DNA of 64,000 nucleotides from Tetrahymena elliotti 4EA (lineage: Eukaryota > Ciliophora > Oligohymenophorea > Hymenostomatida > Tetrahymenidae), in the NCBI GenBank assembly GCA_000231825.2, contig JH720384.1:62001-126000 (forward strand). Direction: 5' to 3'. This document shows positions 25,753-37,050 of this stretch, piece after piece. A program made the translations under genes and the position numbers. The stretch's first letter is position 1; each line of letters begins with the position of its first letter. The notes under the pieces were generated by a model. The model searched no databases, was not told the DNA's origin, and was given only the letters and a program-made list of their open reading frames with translations.

Positions 25753-28700
25753 AACTCTATTCAAAATTATTTTAGTTTTTATTTTTTCTAGATAAATTTT
25801 CAGATTTAACTTCCATTTTTTGATATTACAATAAAAGATTTTATTATTAAAGGATAACAATTTAATTTGTATTAATTATCATCAAATCTTTTTCAATTTC
25901 TAAATCAAAAGATTATATATCTGAAAGAGGTCCTTTGGAAAGTGGTTACTACTATTATTATTATTATTACAGATTTAAATCTTACTAAAAGTTAAATGAT
26001 CTGTTAATATTCTAATCTTCATTTCTTTGCCCTTAGAAATCTCTCACTTACAATTAATCTTATTCCTGTACATCAATTTCTTTAGGAATAGGATTTTATT
26101 TTCTGAAGCTCATACTTTAATGGTCTTCAAATATTTATTCTTTAATTTTTTCTGAAACAAAAGATTCACTATCCAAAAATGATGATGATTATTATTAATT
26201 CTAACCTTATTAAAAGTTAACTCCATCGTTAATATTCTAATCTACATTTATTTCTTTAATTTTCAATGACTAATTTTAGATAAAATTTTATTTATAAATT
26301 TATTATTTTTCTTAATAATTAGAAATACGATATTAGTTTTAGTCTTCACAACTGCTTTCTTCACTTTTTGAAGAAAAATCAAGAAATTATTCATTCTTTA
26401 TTTGAGAATTGCTGATTGATTAAGTGCTTTCGCTACCTTTAAGTGAACATTAAGTTTCTATTGTTGAAATATTTTGGTTAAAAAAGTTACTAAAATCTAT
26501 TCTTTCTTCTGATTCAACAAGTATTTTTTTTTAATCCTGTTAAAATGAATTTACTTCTTAATCCGATTTTTAAATAGTTATTTCCTTTTTTTAGTTTTAA
26601 GTTACAGGATCTTCAATTTTTATAGATTATTTTTAATTTTCTTAATCCTATGAGTTACTTTGTATCTAATTTTATTATTATTTACTTTTAATACGAGGTT
26701 ATTCAAATTTTAGTTGTTTAATTTCATAAACTTTGTCTTCACTAATTAGTGAGTTATTTTAAGAAACTATTTGTGAATCATGCGTCATTTTCTATTCTGA
26801 ATCTTTAATTATTTATTAGGGATCTTCAACCAAGTCTTTTGATGGAAAATTTTAAGAAAATTTTTAAATATCCTATTATTAGGAAATATTAGCTTCTATG
26901 TTTTAAGAATTTTAAGAATCAGTTTTGGCTTACAAAGAACTCCTACCTTATCCATAATTCTAACTGATTTATTCAAAGTTTTGTTGCTATTTATCGACTT
27001 AATAGTTTGATGAATTGATATTTATTTCATCTAATTACAAGTTATTTTATTCTTTTTTTTCAGAAATTTTAGATTGAGAATTATTATTTTTTGACTAAAA
27101 TTAAAATCTATTTTCTTGTTAGTTTTAATAATTTTTTTATGATAAGACATTATTAATTTAACATTTCTTCTCTAAATATGTTTATTCCTTTTAGATTTAA
27201 TTAGGTTAACTATGTAAGAAGTTTTTCTATTAGAGTTAGGTATTCTACATAAGTTTATTTTACAACTATAAATTATAAATCTTTTTTGTTAAGCAAAGGT
27301 AATATTTCTTTCCTTTGAACTAAATCTAATTTTTTACTAAGAAAAATAATTATTTTATTTTTCTAGCATATTTTTAGAATTAAAATTAATAAGATAAAGT
27401 ATTTTAAATACACTTATCCTAAGCCTTCTATTCAATTTATTTGTTTTTTTAAAGAATTATTTCTCTTCTCGATGAATTTATATCAACTAGTTAGTTAGAA
27501 TCTAATTTAATTGAATATTGGTTAAATATTTGGAATTTTTTTGCAAAATTTTTCTGATTTTCGAGCCCTTTTGCTAGATATAATTTTAAAGCATAGTTGA
27601 ACATCCAATTAAATAAAATTTTTTATTTTTTACAATAAAAAACAAAATATGATAAGAATAGATTATTGGTTTCTATTGCGTGAACTTTTCTTTTTGAATT
27701 ATTATTAGCTAATTTTTCAAGTATTTTCTTGAAATTATAATCAGGATATGAATTTTAATCCATAAAGGTTTAATTATTTAAATAATATTTTTCTGATTTT
27801 ATCTCAGACCTAACTCCTTCAAATTTAGAGCGATTATTTTTTTGCAAAAATGTTTAGTATTTCCTTAAGTAAGTTAGATTTTATAATTCTGGATGGTTTT
27901 CTTCTAGTTTATTAGCTAATTAGATTGCTTTTTCTAAGTTTGATGAGTATTCCTTAATATTAGCTTACTCGTAATTAATTTCAAGATGCAATTTATAATA
28001 ATCAATCCTTAAATATAATAACTCTTTTTCTTTATCATTTTCATCATTTTCCAAACTTTTTATTTTATTTAAGTATTCTAAACTATAATCAATCTTGTTA
28101 ATTGAAAAAAAAAATTAAGCAATTTCAAGTCTTATAAAATAGCCATAGTAAGATTCTATTTTATTTTCTTTTTTCAATAATATCTCAGCTTCAAATAGAT
28201 GTTAAATACGTTCAGGTGACACTTAATCTTTTTGTATTAAAAATAGATGTAGTAATTTTATAGCTTTTTATATCTTATTGAATTGTCCTTCATTTATTGT
28301 TTTAAATAAATAATTTTGATACTCCTTAAAATCAAAATCATAATTATTGCAGATAATTTTAAGCATACCAGCGAGTGTTTATCTTCTGTAGCAAACATCG
28401 TTTAGCATGTAAAATTTTATTTTAATGAGTAATGATTTCAAATCTAAATTCTTTGAACTATTAATACATAAGTCAATTTGATCTTATAATTTGAAATACT
28501 AAAGAACAGTTTTTGCAATAGAGCAAATATCATATTTTTTAGTTTATTTATTTTAGATAAAATCTTCTGTTGCAAAATCAATTAGAAAATAATGATTTCC
28601 TATTCTAATAATATTATCAGGCTTAATATCAAAATGTTAAAAATAACAGAGCTCACACTCTGAGCTAGCTATGATTAAATCCACCAATAGCTTCAAACAT

Positions 28701-29080
28701 TATTTAACTATAGGTTCTCCTTACTTTTTATTTTAAATAACACTTGACAAGCTCTCCTCTCCAACTTAACTTTAGATACCAATCTAAATTTCTTTAATTT
28801 CACCATTCTCTTTTTTAATTTGTCCATTCAGAAGTTAATCTATTTTTAATAATCTGAATGGGGTGAAATTAATCTTCTATGAATTCGTATATTCATTGCT
28901 CAGGCTTTTATTATTCTCTCCAATTTTTATAACAAAACTTTTTTTAGTTAAAGTACATTTCAATTTATAGACTTCTTTATAGGCTCCTTTACCTAGAAAT
29001 TTAAGATAATTTCCATTAATGCCAACATTTTTCAATAATTAGAAAATTTATTCCTAATCTTGAACTTTTCTTTTCATCAT
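20441..29080 (-). CDS. Giant kinase-like/TPR-like protein, interrupted by an assembly gap (one gene or two tandem paralogues)
   Basis: From ATG at 29080 the minus strand is open (TGA as only stop) to the gap at 25706, and again from 25231 to TGA at 20441-20443. About 1120 codons lie before the gap and about 1600 after it, with no intron needed. N-terminal kinase-like domain: glycine loop GKGAYKEV (30-37), FVIKIG with Lys52, catalytic loop HFDIKPDN (Asp151, Lys153, Asn156), and metal-binding motif IDFAT, which is DFA instead of DFG (Asp168 kept). It is followed by TPR-like helical hairpins (for example SLEYLNKIKSLENDENDKEK and YLRIDYYKLHLEINYE), then a long Gln/Asn-rich region and poly-Asn entering the gap. 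Left of the gap a second, clearly related TPR-like block appears (CLKYLDKIQHLETDETD, YLRIDYLKLRHDINYQ) without a visible kinase domain, then Gln-rich sequence. Frame continuity across the gap cannot be known. Either one giant protein or two tandem paralogues is possible. Probably cytosolic signalling. Confidence 0.7.
22175..22545 (-). repeat. Internal 186-bp direct repeat within the giant frame
   Basis: Two adjacent copies of a 186-bp unit (62 codons). ACTGGCTTTTATGAGTT sits at 22185 and again at 22371. The encoded copies share NSKNKK, NHQKVQ, ENLKL, SLISVNSQKPVK. The period is a multiple of three, so the duplication kept the frame, which supports this being translated sequence. Confidence 0.85.
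25177..25750. repeat. (GTT)n microsatellite flanking an assembly gap
   Basis: TTG/GTT repeats run from about 25177 to 25231, then 475 unknown bases (25232-25706), then repeats again to about 25750. On the minus strand this is (AAC)n, encoding poly-Asn in the frame on both sides. The gap lies inside the repeat, so its length and the copy number are unreliable. Confidence 0.95.
25232..25706. other. Assembly gap (475 N)
   Basis: A run of unknown bases inside the trinucleotide repeat. It may hide repeat only, or missing unique sequence such as the 5' end of a second kinase-TPR gene. Confidence 1.
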
Positions 29081-30468
29081 TTTCACTGAGTGATAGTTAT
29101 ATCTTTTTTTTTCTTTACCTTTTTTTCTATTTCTAATTAATTAATTAATTAAAAGGCTTTCCAAAAATACTTTTCTTGATTGATAATCTCTCACTCTGAA
29201 AATAAATATTTACAAAATTTAATAATCGAATGTTGTTATTCATGTGCTACTCAACTTCAAAATTATTATTCTTTAAAACAATAACTGAATAGACAGACAT
29301 TCCTTTCCTATTTTTACATCTATTTAGAGATTTAATTTCTCAAGAAAAAAGATTTTACTCAATTCGAGAGCATTGAATGACCAAAGCGAGATGATTAGAA
29401 ATGTTCTTCTCAATTTATTCTGCCAAAATATTAATTTCTTACTCTACTTTCTAGAATAAAAACTATTCAGAACTTTATTTCTAAACAAAAAAATAGTATG
29501 TTATTATGAAATTTAAATACTTTAAAAAAACTTTAAATTAAGCAGAATTGTTTCGGTTTCACTTCAAACTGATGCAATATTTATAACTCAGCCAAAAAAA
29601 ATTATTTGAGATTTCATTTTCTTAAGAAAATCTATAAAGGTGTTGATATGATTTCTATCAAAACTAGTCAAAATGATTAAATATTCTAAAAATAAAAGTA
29701 TATTAAATATTGATTATAATGATTTAGTATTATTAAATCAAGCAAAGATTGTAAATAAATTTGACAGAAATATGATTGTTTTATATAATATAACAAAAGT
29801 TGATAGTTTGGAAGAAAATCCCATCTAAAGTAAAAATTTTTAAATTGAATAAAATTTTTTTAATAAAAGAATTTTTCTAATTACTTAAATGCAAATTTTG
29901 CAAATTTACAATTAATAATCAATAACTCTTTTATTTTTCATAATCAATAACACTTTTTAATTTATCTTGATTGATTTTAATTTACATATTAGTCTTTTTT
30001 AAATTTTGTTTTCTAAATTAAATTAATCTTTTAATTTTCAAAGACTTACTCTTATTCTAAAAGTCCTTTTTTATGTTGAGCTTCTTTAAATTTTTCTATA
30101 TTTAAAAAAATTTTTAAAAACCTAATAAAAAAGAAATACTGCCAGAATTCAGAAAATTCTAAATGAAAAATAAAGATTTATTTTAATAATTTAATTAAAA
30201 TTAAACATCTAATGAATTATTATTCTAAAAATGTAAAATAATTTGTAGTCTACCTAAAATTAAAGCTTTTACATAAAAAGTTAAAATTAATTTTAGCCTA
30301 ATAAAATTATTATTTTTTTTTGAATTTTTTGAAATAAAAAAAGTTTTATGGCTTCAAAAGTAATTTAATTATTATATCATATTATACTTAAAATTGTACA
30401 ATAACAAATTAGTAATCATAAAATATTTTATTTTTTTTAATTTTAAAACATTTACATTATTTCTTTTT
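29081..30468. other. Gene-free AT-rich spacer (29.1-30.5 kb)
   Basis: Lies upstream of the kinase-TPR gene and downstream of the pseudokinase gene, both on the minus strand. The part near 29.1-29.6 kb should hold the promoter of the former. No gene or organised repeat is seen. Confidence 0.65.
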
Positions 30469-32586
30469 TCATTTTTTTACATTTTTTAAAATATTTTTTT
30501 AAAGGATTAAAGTAGTTTTATTAATATTTTTATTATTATGAGAGATATCCTTCTAAAATATATTGCTTAAATATTATTTTTCTGAGTCAAGATAAGGAGG
30601 CTAAAAATAAATTCTTTTTTTTTCAATTTACATTTTATTGCTTTTGTTTTAAATAGTTTCATTGTTTTTTTAGGTAGATATTGAGCTTTAGATTTAATTT
30701 TTATCATCTAATTTACTATTCTATTATTGAAAAGATTACTCATTATTAATCTATAATTTTTCTTCATTTATTATGTAATTTGTTTCTATGTTTGTACGAT
30801 TTTTAATTAAAGGAAGAAAACCCATCTCTTATTACAGAGTTGGCACCAAAAACTTGCTATGGCTTAATCTACTGTTTAGAATACTTTTTTAAAGAGCAAT
30901 TGAAGATTAATTGATTTCATTTTGCATATCTAAATTGGAATTACTATTATGGTTTCTTAATATTTTATTTTCATTGCTAAAGGATGAAGATCTGTTGCTA
31001 TGCTAAACAGATCCATATTTTATTTCTTCAATTTAATAATAATTTGGTGCATTATCATTTAATGCCATTGGTGAACCTCCTTAAGATTTTCCATTTAAGA
31101 ACTTTTTCCTTATTTCAGTACCTTCACTTACTATTGAATTACTTCTACCTTTTCTAAAAAACTGTATTCCATTTTGCTTTATGATATCTTCTTTAGGGGA
31201 AAATTATATTTTTCTGTCTTAATTACTATTGAAATTTCCTAAATGATCTAGACTCCACTTTTTTGAGCTATCAAAATATGTCTGTATAATTCTTTGATTA
31301 GATAGTTCAGGATTATAAACGTTATTATTCATTATTGGTAGTGTATAAGAGTCATTAATATCTTTATGGGTATTTAATGTTTTATTTCTTTTTTTTGATG
31401 ATTTAGTTTTAGATTTTTATTTTTTATTACCTCTACCATTGCTTTTACTTCTATAAGATTAAGGATTTTCATTTATTGAAATATACTATGAGTTTTATAA
31501 TTTGTGGTTGACAATAAATTCTTAAAAAATAGGGTATTTTAACATTTCTGATGCTTTTGGTCTATATTGAGGTACATATGTTACCATTTATCTAATTAGA
31601 TCAATAATCATTTAATCAGTCCCAATCAACAAATTCTACAGACCAATACCTTCCGTTTCTGGGAGAACACAATTCTCTTATTCCAACAACATTTTCAACT
31701 ACTCTAATTAAATTTATTGAAAAGGCCTTCCTATAATTATTAAGTATTTTTGCATAATTTTCTAAGCCTATTCCTCTCTAAAAATGTTTTTTCCTTAGAT
31801 AAGCTCAATAAACAAACATCCTAATGAGAAAACATCAGTCTTGCAACTAAGTCTGAATTTAGGACCAAACAATTTTTCAGGTGAAGGAAAACTTCCTAAT
31901 AATTTATGAATTTTTGATTAATCTTTTTCAGATTCACTAACTGAATGACCAAATCCGGCTAATTTAACAACTCCATCCTGTAGGAAAACCTAAAATTCCA
32001 TTTTAAATGAATTATAAAAGTGAATGAATAAAAGTATAATTCTGAGATAAGATAAGTCTATTTACATTAAGTGAATTGATATCTCCATGGATAATACTAT
32101 TCTTTTCAAGAAAGGCTAAAGCTCTGATTATCTAAAAAATGATAACTTTTATCTTATCTATGGATAGAATTCTATTTTTTTTCTTGAGAAGAGAGTAGTA
32201 AGAAAATAAATTTATAGAACAAAATTCTAAGATCACATAGAACGCATTGTCAGGTCCTTTTTAGACATCTAATATGTCAATTATGTTAGGATGCTTTAAT
32301 TTTAAAAGGAGATTTATTTCATTGATTTTCATCACATCTTCAATACTTTTTACATGACTACCTAACCTTTTAATAGTAACTTATTTTTATGAAAGTAAAT
32401 CTAATCCTTTATAATCCTAGTGATTCTCAGAAGAGAATACTAGTTATTCCAATTTATATCTGTCCAATTTTATATAATGAATAACCTTCGTTTCTAAACG
32501 GTAATTAAGCTAAATTAAGAAGTATTAATTTTTGACTGCTCAATAACCTTAATCTTTACTTTTATTAATTTCAACGAACTTCTCAT
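30469..32586 (-). CDS. CMGC-like protein pseudokinase with long disordered tail (663 aa)
   Basis: Three exons: a 27-nt first exon 32586-32560, exon 2 32509-32066 and exon 3 31989-30469. Introns are 50 and 76 bp, GT...AG, all phase 0. The kinase fold is clear: VTIKRLG (Lys of strand 3), a helix C with EINLLLKLKHPNIIDILD, hinge YVILEFC, then IIHGDINSLN and KLAGFG, SPEKLFG (APE position), TDVFSLGCLFIELIQGKNIF and YRPKASEMLKYPIF. Key catalytic residues are altered. HRDLKxxN reads HGDINSLN (Asp152 kept, Lys replaced by Asn154), DFG reads GFG (Gly169), and no glycine-rich loop is visible. It is therefore predicted to be catalytically weak or inactive. The overall pattern, especially SPE and the LGC segment, resembles CDK/MAK/MAPK-type kinases. 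The C-terminal ~340 residues are Ser/Asn/Lys-rich and probably disordered. Partner and pathway are unknown. Confidence 0.88.
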
Positions 32587-33760
32587 TCAATTAAATATTG
32601 ATATTAATCACAAATGAAGAGTATTTACTTTATATAAGATATTTAATATTTAAATATATTTTCTATTTTACATTATATGCTTTAGAAGAATTATTTATTG
32701 GCTGAAAATATGTTATTTATCTAGGTTATCATAATCAGCTTAAAAATTAATTCGACGTAAAAAACTTACAAGATTCAGCTGATTAAATTAACCAATTTCT
32801 TTTACATCCTATTATATTTTCTTTTATTAACATTATTAATAACTAAAGTCATAAGTAATTATTTACACAAATCTTTTTTATTTAGGATCAAAAGTAACTT
32901 TTTTTGTGAATAGTTGTAAATATTTTTATAAAATCTAATCAAATAAAAGCATCCACAAAATTTCTTTTATTAATTTTATTTTCAATACTTGAGAATCATG
33001 AATTTATCCACAAATTTTATTTTAATATTATAGAAGAACACACAAGGAATCTTCAAATAAATGACTGCTTACTATTTTTTAACATTAAAATTCTATTCAT
33101 TTAATGCTAACATTTTTATTTCTCTTTAATTATTTTCAACATACAATGAATCTTCAAATAAATTACTGCATTTTTTCATAAGCATTAACAACAATTATCA
33201 TTTGATATTAAATTAATTTCATGCTAAACTTTTTATTTTGCTTCCTAAAAAAAATTATTATTTTTAACACACAAAGAATCTTCAAATAAATTACTATTTG
33301 TTTTTACTTAACATTTACATTTAATGCTAAAACTTTTTGTAAATTTTGGAAATTATTTTCGTTTGATGCCAAATTTAAGTAAAATAATGGAAATTTCTAA
33401 AGATAAAACGAAATCTGAAAAAAATTTAAAAGCTCAAATAATTTGAATGTTTAATTATGTAAATTTGATTTTGGCTGTTTTTTTTAATTATGATTTTAAT
33501 TTTTAAATACTACTTCTTTACTTCACGTCATATATACCGTCAATATAGAAAGAGTAAGACCGTCTCATTTATCTCATTTAGGGAATAAGATAGCTTAAAA
33601 AAGGTACAAATAGAATCAATAAATATACAAAAAAGCAATTAATTAATTTTTAGTAACTCGCTTAGAAGCATAATTAATTAATTAACAATTAAAGGAAATA
33701 CAATTAATAAGTAGTTAGTAATTTTGTATTCATAAAAAATCTGCAGAGCTAGCTAGATAG
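32587..33760. other. Gene-free divergent spacer (32.6-33.8 kb)
   Basis: Between the divergent pseudokinase and membrane-protein genes, so it should carry both promoters. It contains the degenerate repeat array listed separately. AGCTAGCT-type palindromes occur just before the membrane-protein start. Nothing coding is seen. Confidence 0.65.
33030..33335. repeat. Degenerate three-copy tandem repeat (about 101-128 bp spacing)
   Basis: GAATCTTCAAATAAAT(G/T)ACT begins at 33047, 33148 and 33276, each preceded by ACA(C/T)ACAA-like sequence. Copies 1 and 3 are followed by TTTAATGCTAA-type sequence. The spacings differ (101 and 128 bp), so the copies have diverged by indels. Confidence 0.7.
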
Positions 33761-35038
33761 ATGACAACAAGACAAATAGATTTGACTGACCTTGATTAAA
33801 AGGATAGTCAACAAGAGCAAGTTAAAAAAACTACACCTTAGCAGAAAACTATTTTTGATAAACATCCAATTTTACAAAAATTTAGAGATAGATTGATACC
33901 ACATTTAGTTTAGGTACTTAATAAAATAGAGGAATAGCCTCATGAGCGCAAAGCATTAGCTGTTTTAGGTTTAGGAGTTTTATATTTCTTCTTAGGAGTT
34001 TTTAGCATACACTTTAACTTAAGCATGATGATGATACTTGGATCAATTGGTTTTATTGTAATTTCTAAGATTAAAAAAGCTAAAAAATCGGGTATAATAA
34101 ATAAAGTTTCTCCTGGACTACGTACTTTATTATTGAAAAGATCTATTTTCGATATTCTTTGTGATCTTTGGTATTTCCCTATTATTCCCAAATACTTAAA
34201 AGCAATATTTGGACCTTTTATTTTCAAGAAAGACCCTGAAGAGACTGTGAAAAATTTCGATTAACTCCATCCTAAATTTAAATAACTTGTACTTACTAAA
34301 GGTGTAATTAATATTCTCCCTAGAGGTTTAAAAAATTTCCTTCTACCTGAAAATTTACTTGATATTCACTCTGACTAGATTAATGAATCTGATGAAAGCT
34401 CTGGAAACGAACATGGATAGCCTGTTTCGGCTGCAAATCTCAGTACCCGCGATAATTCAGATACTTCTAGCAACGGTCAACAAAGCTCTATTCCTTATTT
34501 GAAAGAAAGAAACTTTGTGCACTAAGCTATTGAAGAATTGAACAAAGATGTTTTACAAAAGAATTAACAATAAAAGGCATCTTAACAACACGTTCCAGGA
34601 ACAACTGAACTTGTCATTTGTAGCTAGGATGTTTAAAATTAGATAAAAAGAGAAAAGTTGTTAAAGTATTTATAGGGAGATATTCAAGAAAAATATTACA
34701 AGGCTCATCATTATCATTTTGTGAAAGAACATAAAGAAAAAAATAGCTCTTTTTCATAAGATCCTCGTGTATTTTTGCTTAAATTCTTGCAAGGCTCTAA
34801 GCATGTCTCAGAAAACGAAAGAAAAAGTTTAAAGAAAGCTCTCTTTGTAGCAAGCATAGTTTTGGGAACATAATTGTATTTCTCAAAATAATCTCGTCAC
34901 TGGCTTAAATACACTATTTTATTTATGATTTACATGACTGCTATAACAGTAAGTACAGGATCATTTGTACTTCTCAGCAAACACAAAAAAGCCTCCAAAA
35001 AATTAATTTCACAAACTAGCCACCCAGAAGAAATTTGA
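33761..35038 (+). CDS. Membrane protein with two pairs of transmembrane segments (425 aa), function unknown
   Basis: Single exon, ATG at 33761 to TGA at 35036-35038. The first ~60 residues are polar with no signal peptide. Two hydrophobic segments follow closely (residues about 65-84, ALAVLGLGVLYFFLGVF, and 86-103, LSMMMILGSIGFIVI), then a basic stretch KIKKAKKSG, a partly hydrophobic central part (YFPIIPKYLKAIFGPFIF), and a polar Ser/Asn/Gln-rich region. Near the C-terminus come two more hydrophobic segments (ALFVASIVLGTQLYF and ILFMIYMTAITVSTGSFVLL) and a basic tail. Paired hydrophobic hairpins with cytosolic termini recall ER-shaping proteins of the reticulon/ARL6IP1 type, but I see no sequence motif to prove it. 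The gene is well formed and codon use is typical. Confidence 0.85.
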
Positions 35039-36063
35039 TTTATTTAAATGAAATATTCTAAATTGTCTTGGAATTAAAACGTTATTTATTTGTATAAATT
35101 CTTTTGTTTAATTAGGAGATAAATCAATTGAAAATTCTTCATTCTTCATAAAATCCACTAAATTATTAATTATTTTGACATAATAAAAAAGACTAAAATT
35201 AATTAATCAATTTTCTTTATTGATGTTGTTTTTATCCAATCTTTCATTCTTAACAGTACTTTACTATAACTTCATGCTATTTATCAATCTTTATTGATAT
35301 TCCTTCAAAATTTATTTATTGTTTTAAATCAACTAAGAATTATCATAAGAATTTTCTTTTTTTTTTTTGAGAAACCAAAATTTAGATATTTCTCAAAAGT
35401 TATTAGCCTCATATTTAATTCCCAATATTTTTATTAATAACAATTCTATTAGTTCGTGGGTTTTTATTTTAAAATTCAACAAAAACTCTCTCAATATTTT
35501 TATTATTTTCTTAAGACAAAATAAAAATTTTAATATTCTTCAAAAATTCTAAAATTAAAAAGTAAAAACATTAATAAGTCAAGAACAAAAGATTTCTTTA
35601 ATAATTATATTAGTATATATAAAAGTACCAAAAATAGTTTTATTCAATATAATTCTTTAAATATCAACTTTGTGAATTATTTAATTTTTTGTTTTTTAGA
35701 CAAAACAGAATCAATAATTATGAGCCTTGTATTTCAAATCCCTGTAATAATAAATGTTTATTTATTTCTTCAAATTTAACTTTATTCATTTTTTTAGTTT
35801 TTAATTTCAAAAAAGAAATTTTCTCAAGAACTTTCTTCTTTTGGATATTATTTTAGTTTTTTTGAAAGTTGATGAGAAATGACATATTTTTGTTTATGTA
35901 ACATAGAAGTATGTTTAGTTTTCTTGAAGAATTAAAAGTCATTATAAACTGATAAAAAATTGTTAGATCTTTCTGATATAAATTATTATTTATTATTAAA
36001 TATTAGATGAATTTGATCATAAGATTTTTTTTAATAGTTTAATTAATTTAATTCATATCAAGT
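35039..36063. other. Gene-free AT-rich spacer (35.0-36.1 kb)
   Basis: Lies between two plus-strand genes. It holds the 3' region of the membrane-protein gene and the promoter of the DUF2237 gene. No other feature is seen. Confidence 0.65.
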
Positions 36064-36596
36064 ATGTAGGTTAAATAAGCTTTAAACGTTTTCTCTAGAC
36101 CACTTTAGCTGTGTTGCAATAATCCTAAAACAGGATTCTTTAGAGATGGTTTTTGTAACACTAATGCCTTCGATGTAGGCCGTCATTTGGTATGCGTTAA
36201 GGTTACTAGTGATTTCTTAAAATTCTCTAAAGAAAGAGGAAACGATCTTATTACTCCAGTTCCTGAATATAATTTCCCTGGTCTCAAGCATGGAGACTGT
36301 TGGTGTCTTTGTGTCCTAAGATGTAAATAGAATTAAAAGCGAATTAATAAATATACAAAAAATGCACAGACTTAAAATATTTAAAGCCATTTCAGATCTT
36401 TTAAATGTTTCAAATTATTTTATTAATTTAATTAGGGAAAGAAGCTTTTGAAGCTGGAAAAGCTCCTTATATAAATTTAGAAGCTACCCATATAAAAACA
36501 TTAGAATATGTTAAGCTAGATGACTTAATGAAATATGATATCAGCAAATTACCTTAATTTTAATAGAGCATAAACATTATTAATGAATCTCTCTGA
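36064..36596 (+). CDS. DUF2237 family protein (139 aa)
   Basis: Matches the small conserved DUF2237 family found in bacteria and scattered eukaryotes; its biochemical role is not known to me. Two exons, 36064-36322 and 36436-36596, with a 113-bp GT...AG intron. The split codon rebuilds the conserved Trp of LRWKEAFEAGKAP. Family hallmarks in order: CCNNPKTGFFRDGFC, a central GRHLVCVKVTSDFLKFS, then GNDLITPVPEYNFPGLKHGD, CWCLCVLRWKEA, and LEATHIKTLEYVKLDDL at the end. The ATG at 36064 (MQVKQALNVFSRPLQLCC) gives a normal short leader. Several conserved Cys (LCC, FC, CWCLC) suggest metal or redox chemistry, which is my inference. Confidence 0.93.
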
Positions 36597-37050
36597 AATA
36601 GTTAAAATAAATTTGTATATGAATGAAATAAAAATATAAATAGTGAATGGCAAATATTGCTTATTTTTTAGTTAAATTTAAATATAGTTTATTTCAAAGT
36701 GTAGTAGTTCTTTTCATCTTTTTATCAATTTGATATTATTAACATTTTTTAAATAACTTTTTAGAAACATTTTATAATATAAATAAGTCTTAATTTCAAA
36801 GTAGAAATCCTTCAAATCAGATTATTAAATATATTTTTTAACTTTAGAAGTGTTTTTAAAATAAATATAATGATTGCTTAATAATGTTTGTTTAATAATT
36901 TTTATTAAATCAATTGATTAGTATAGTCGTAGAGTTTAAAATGTATTAAAAAAAGTTATGAAAAATTTTAAAATAAGAATTTTTGTCATTTTTAAAATTT
37001 AATATTTTTTTATTTAATTCTTTTTTATCTTTGAAATTTTAAACTTAAAT
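36597..37050. other. Short gene-free convergent spacer (36.6-37.05 kb)
   Basis: Lies between the 3' ends of the DUF2237 gene and the minus-strand kinesin fusion gene. AT-rich, with no other feature. Confidence 0.7.
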
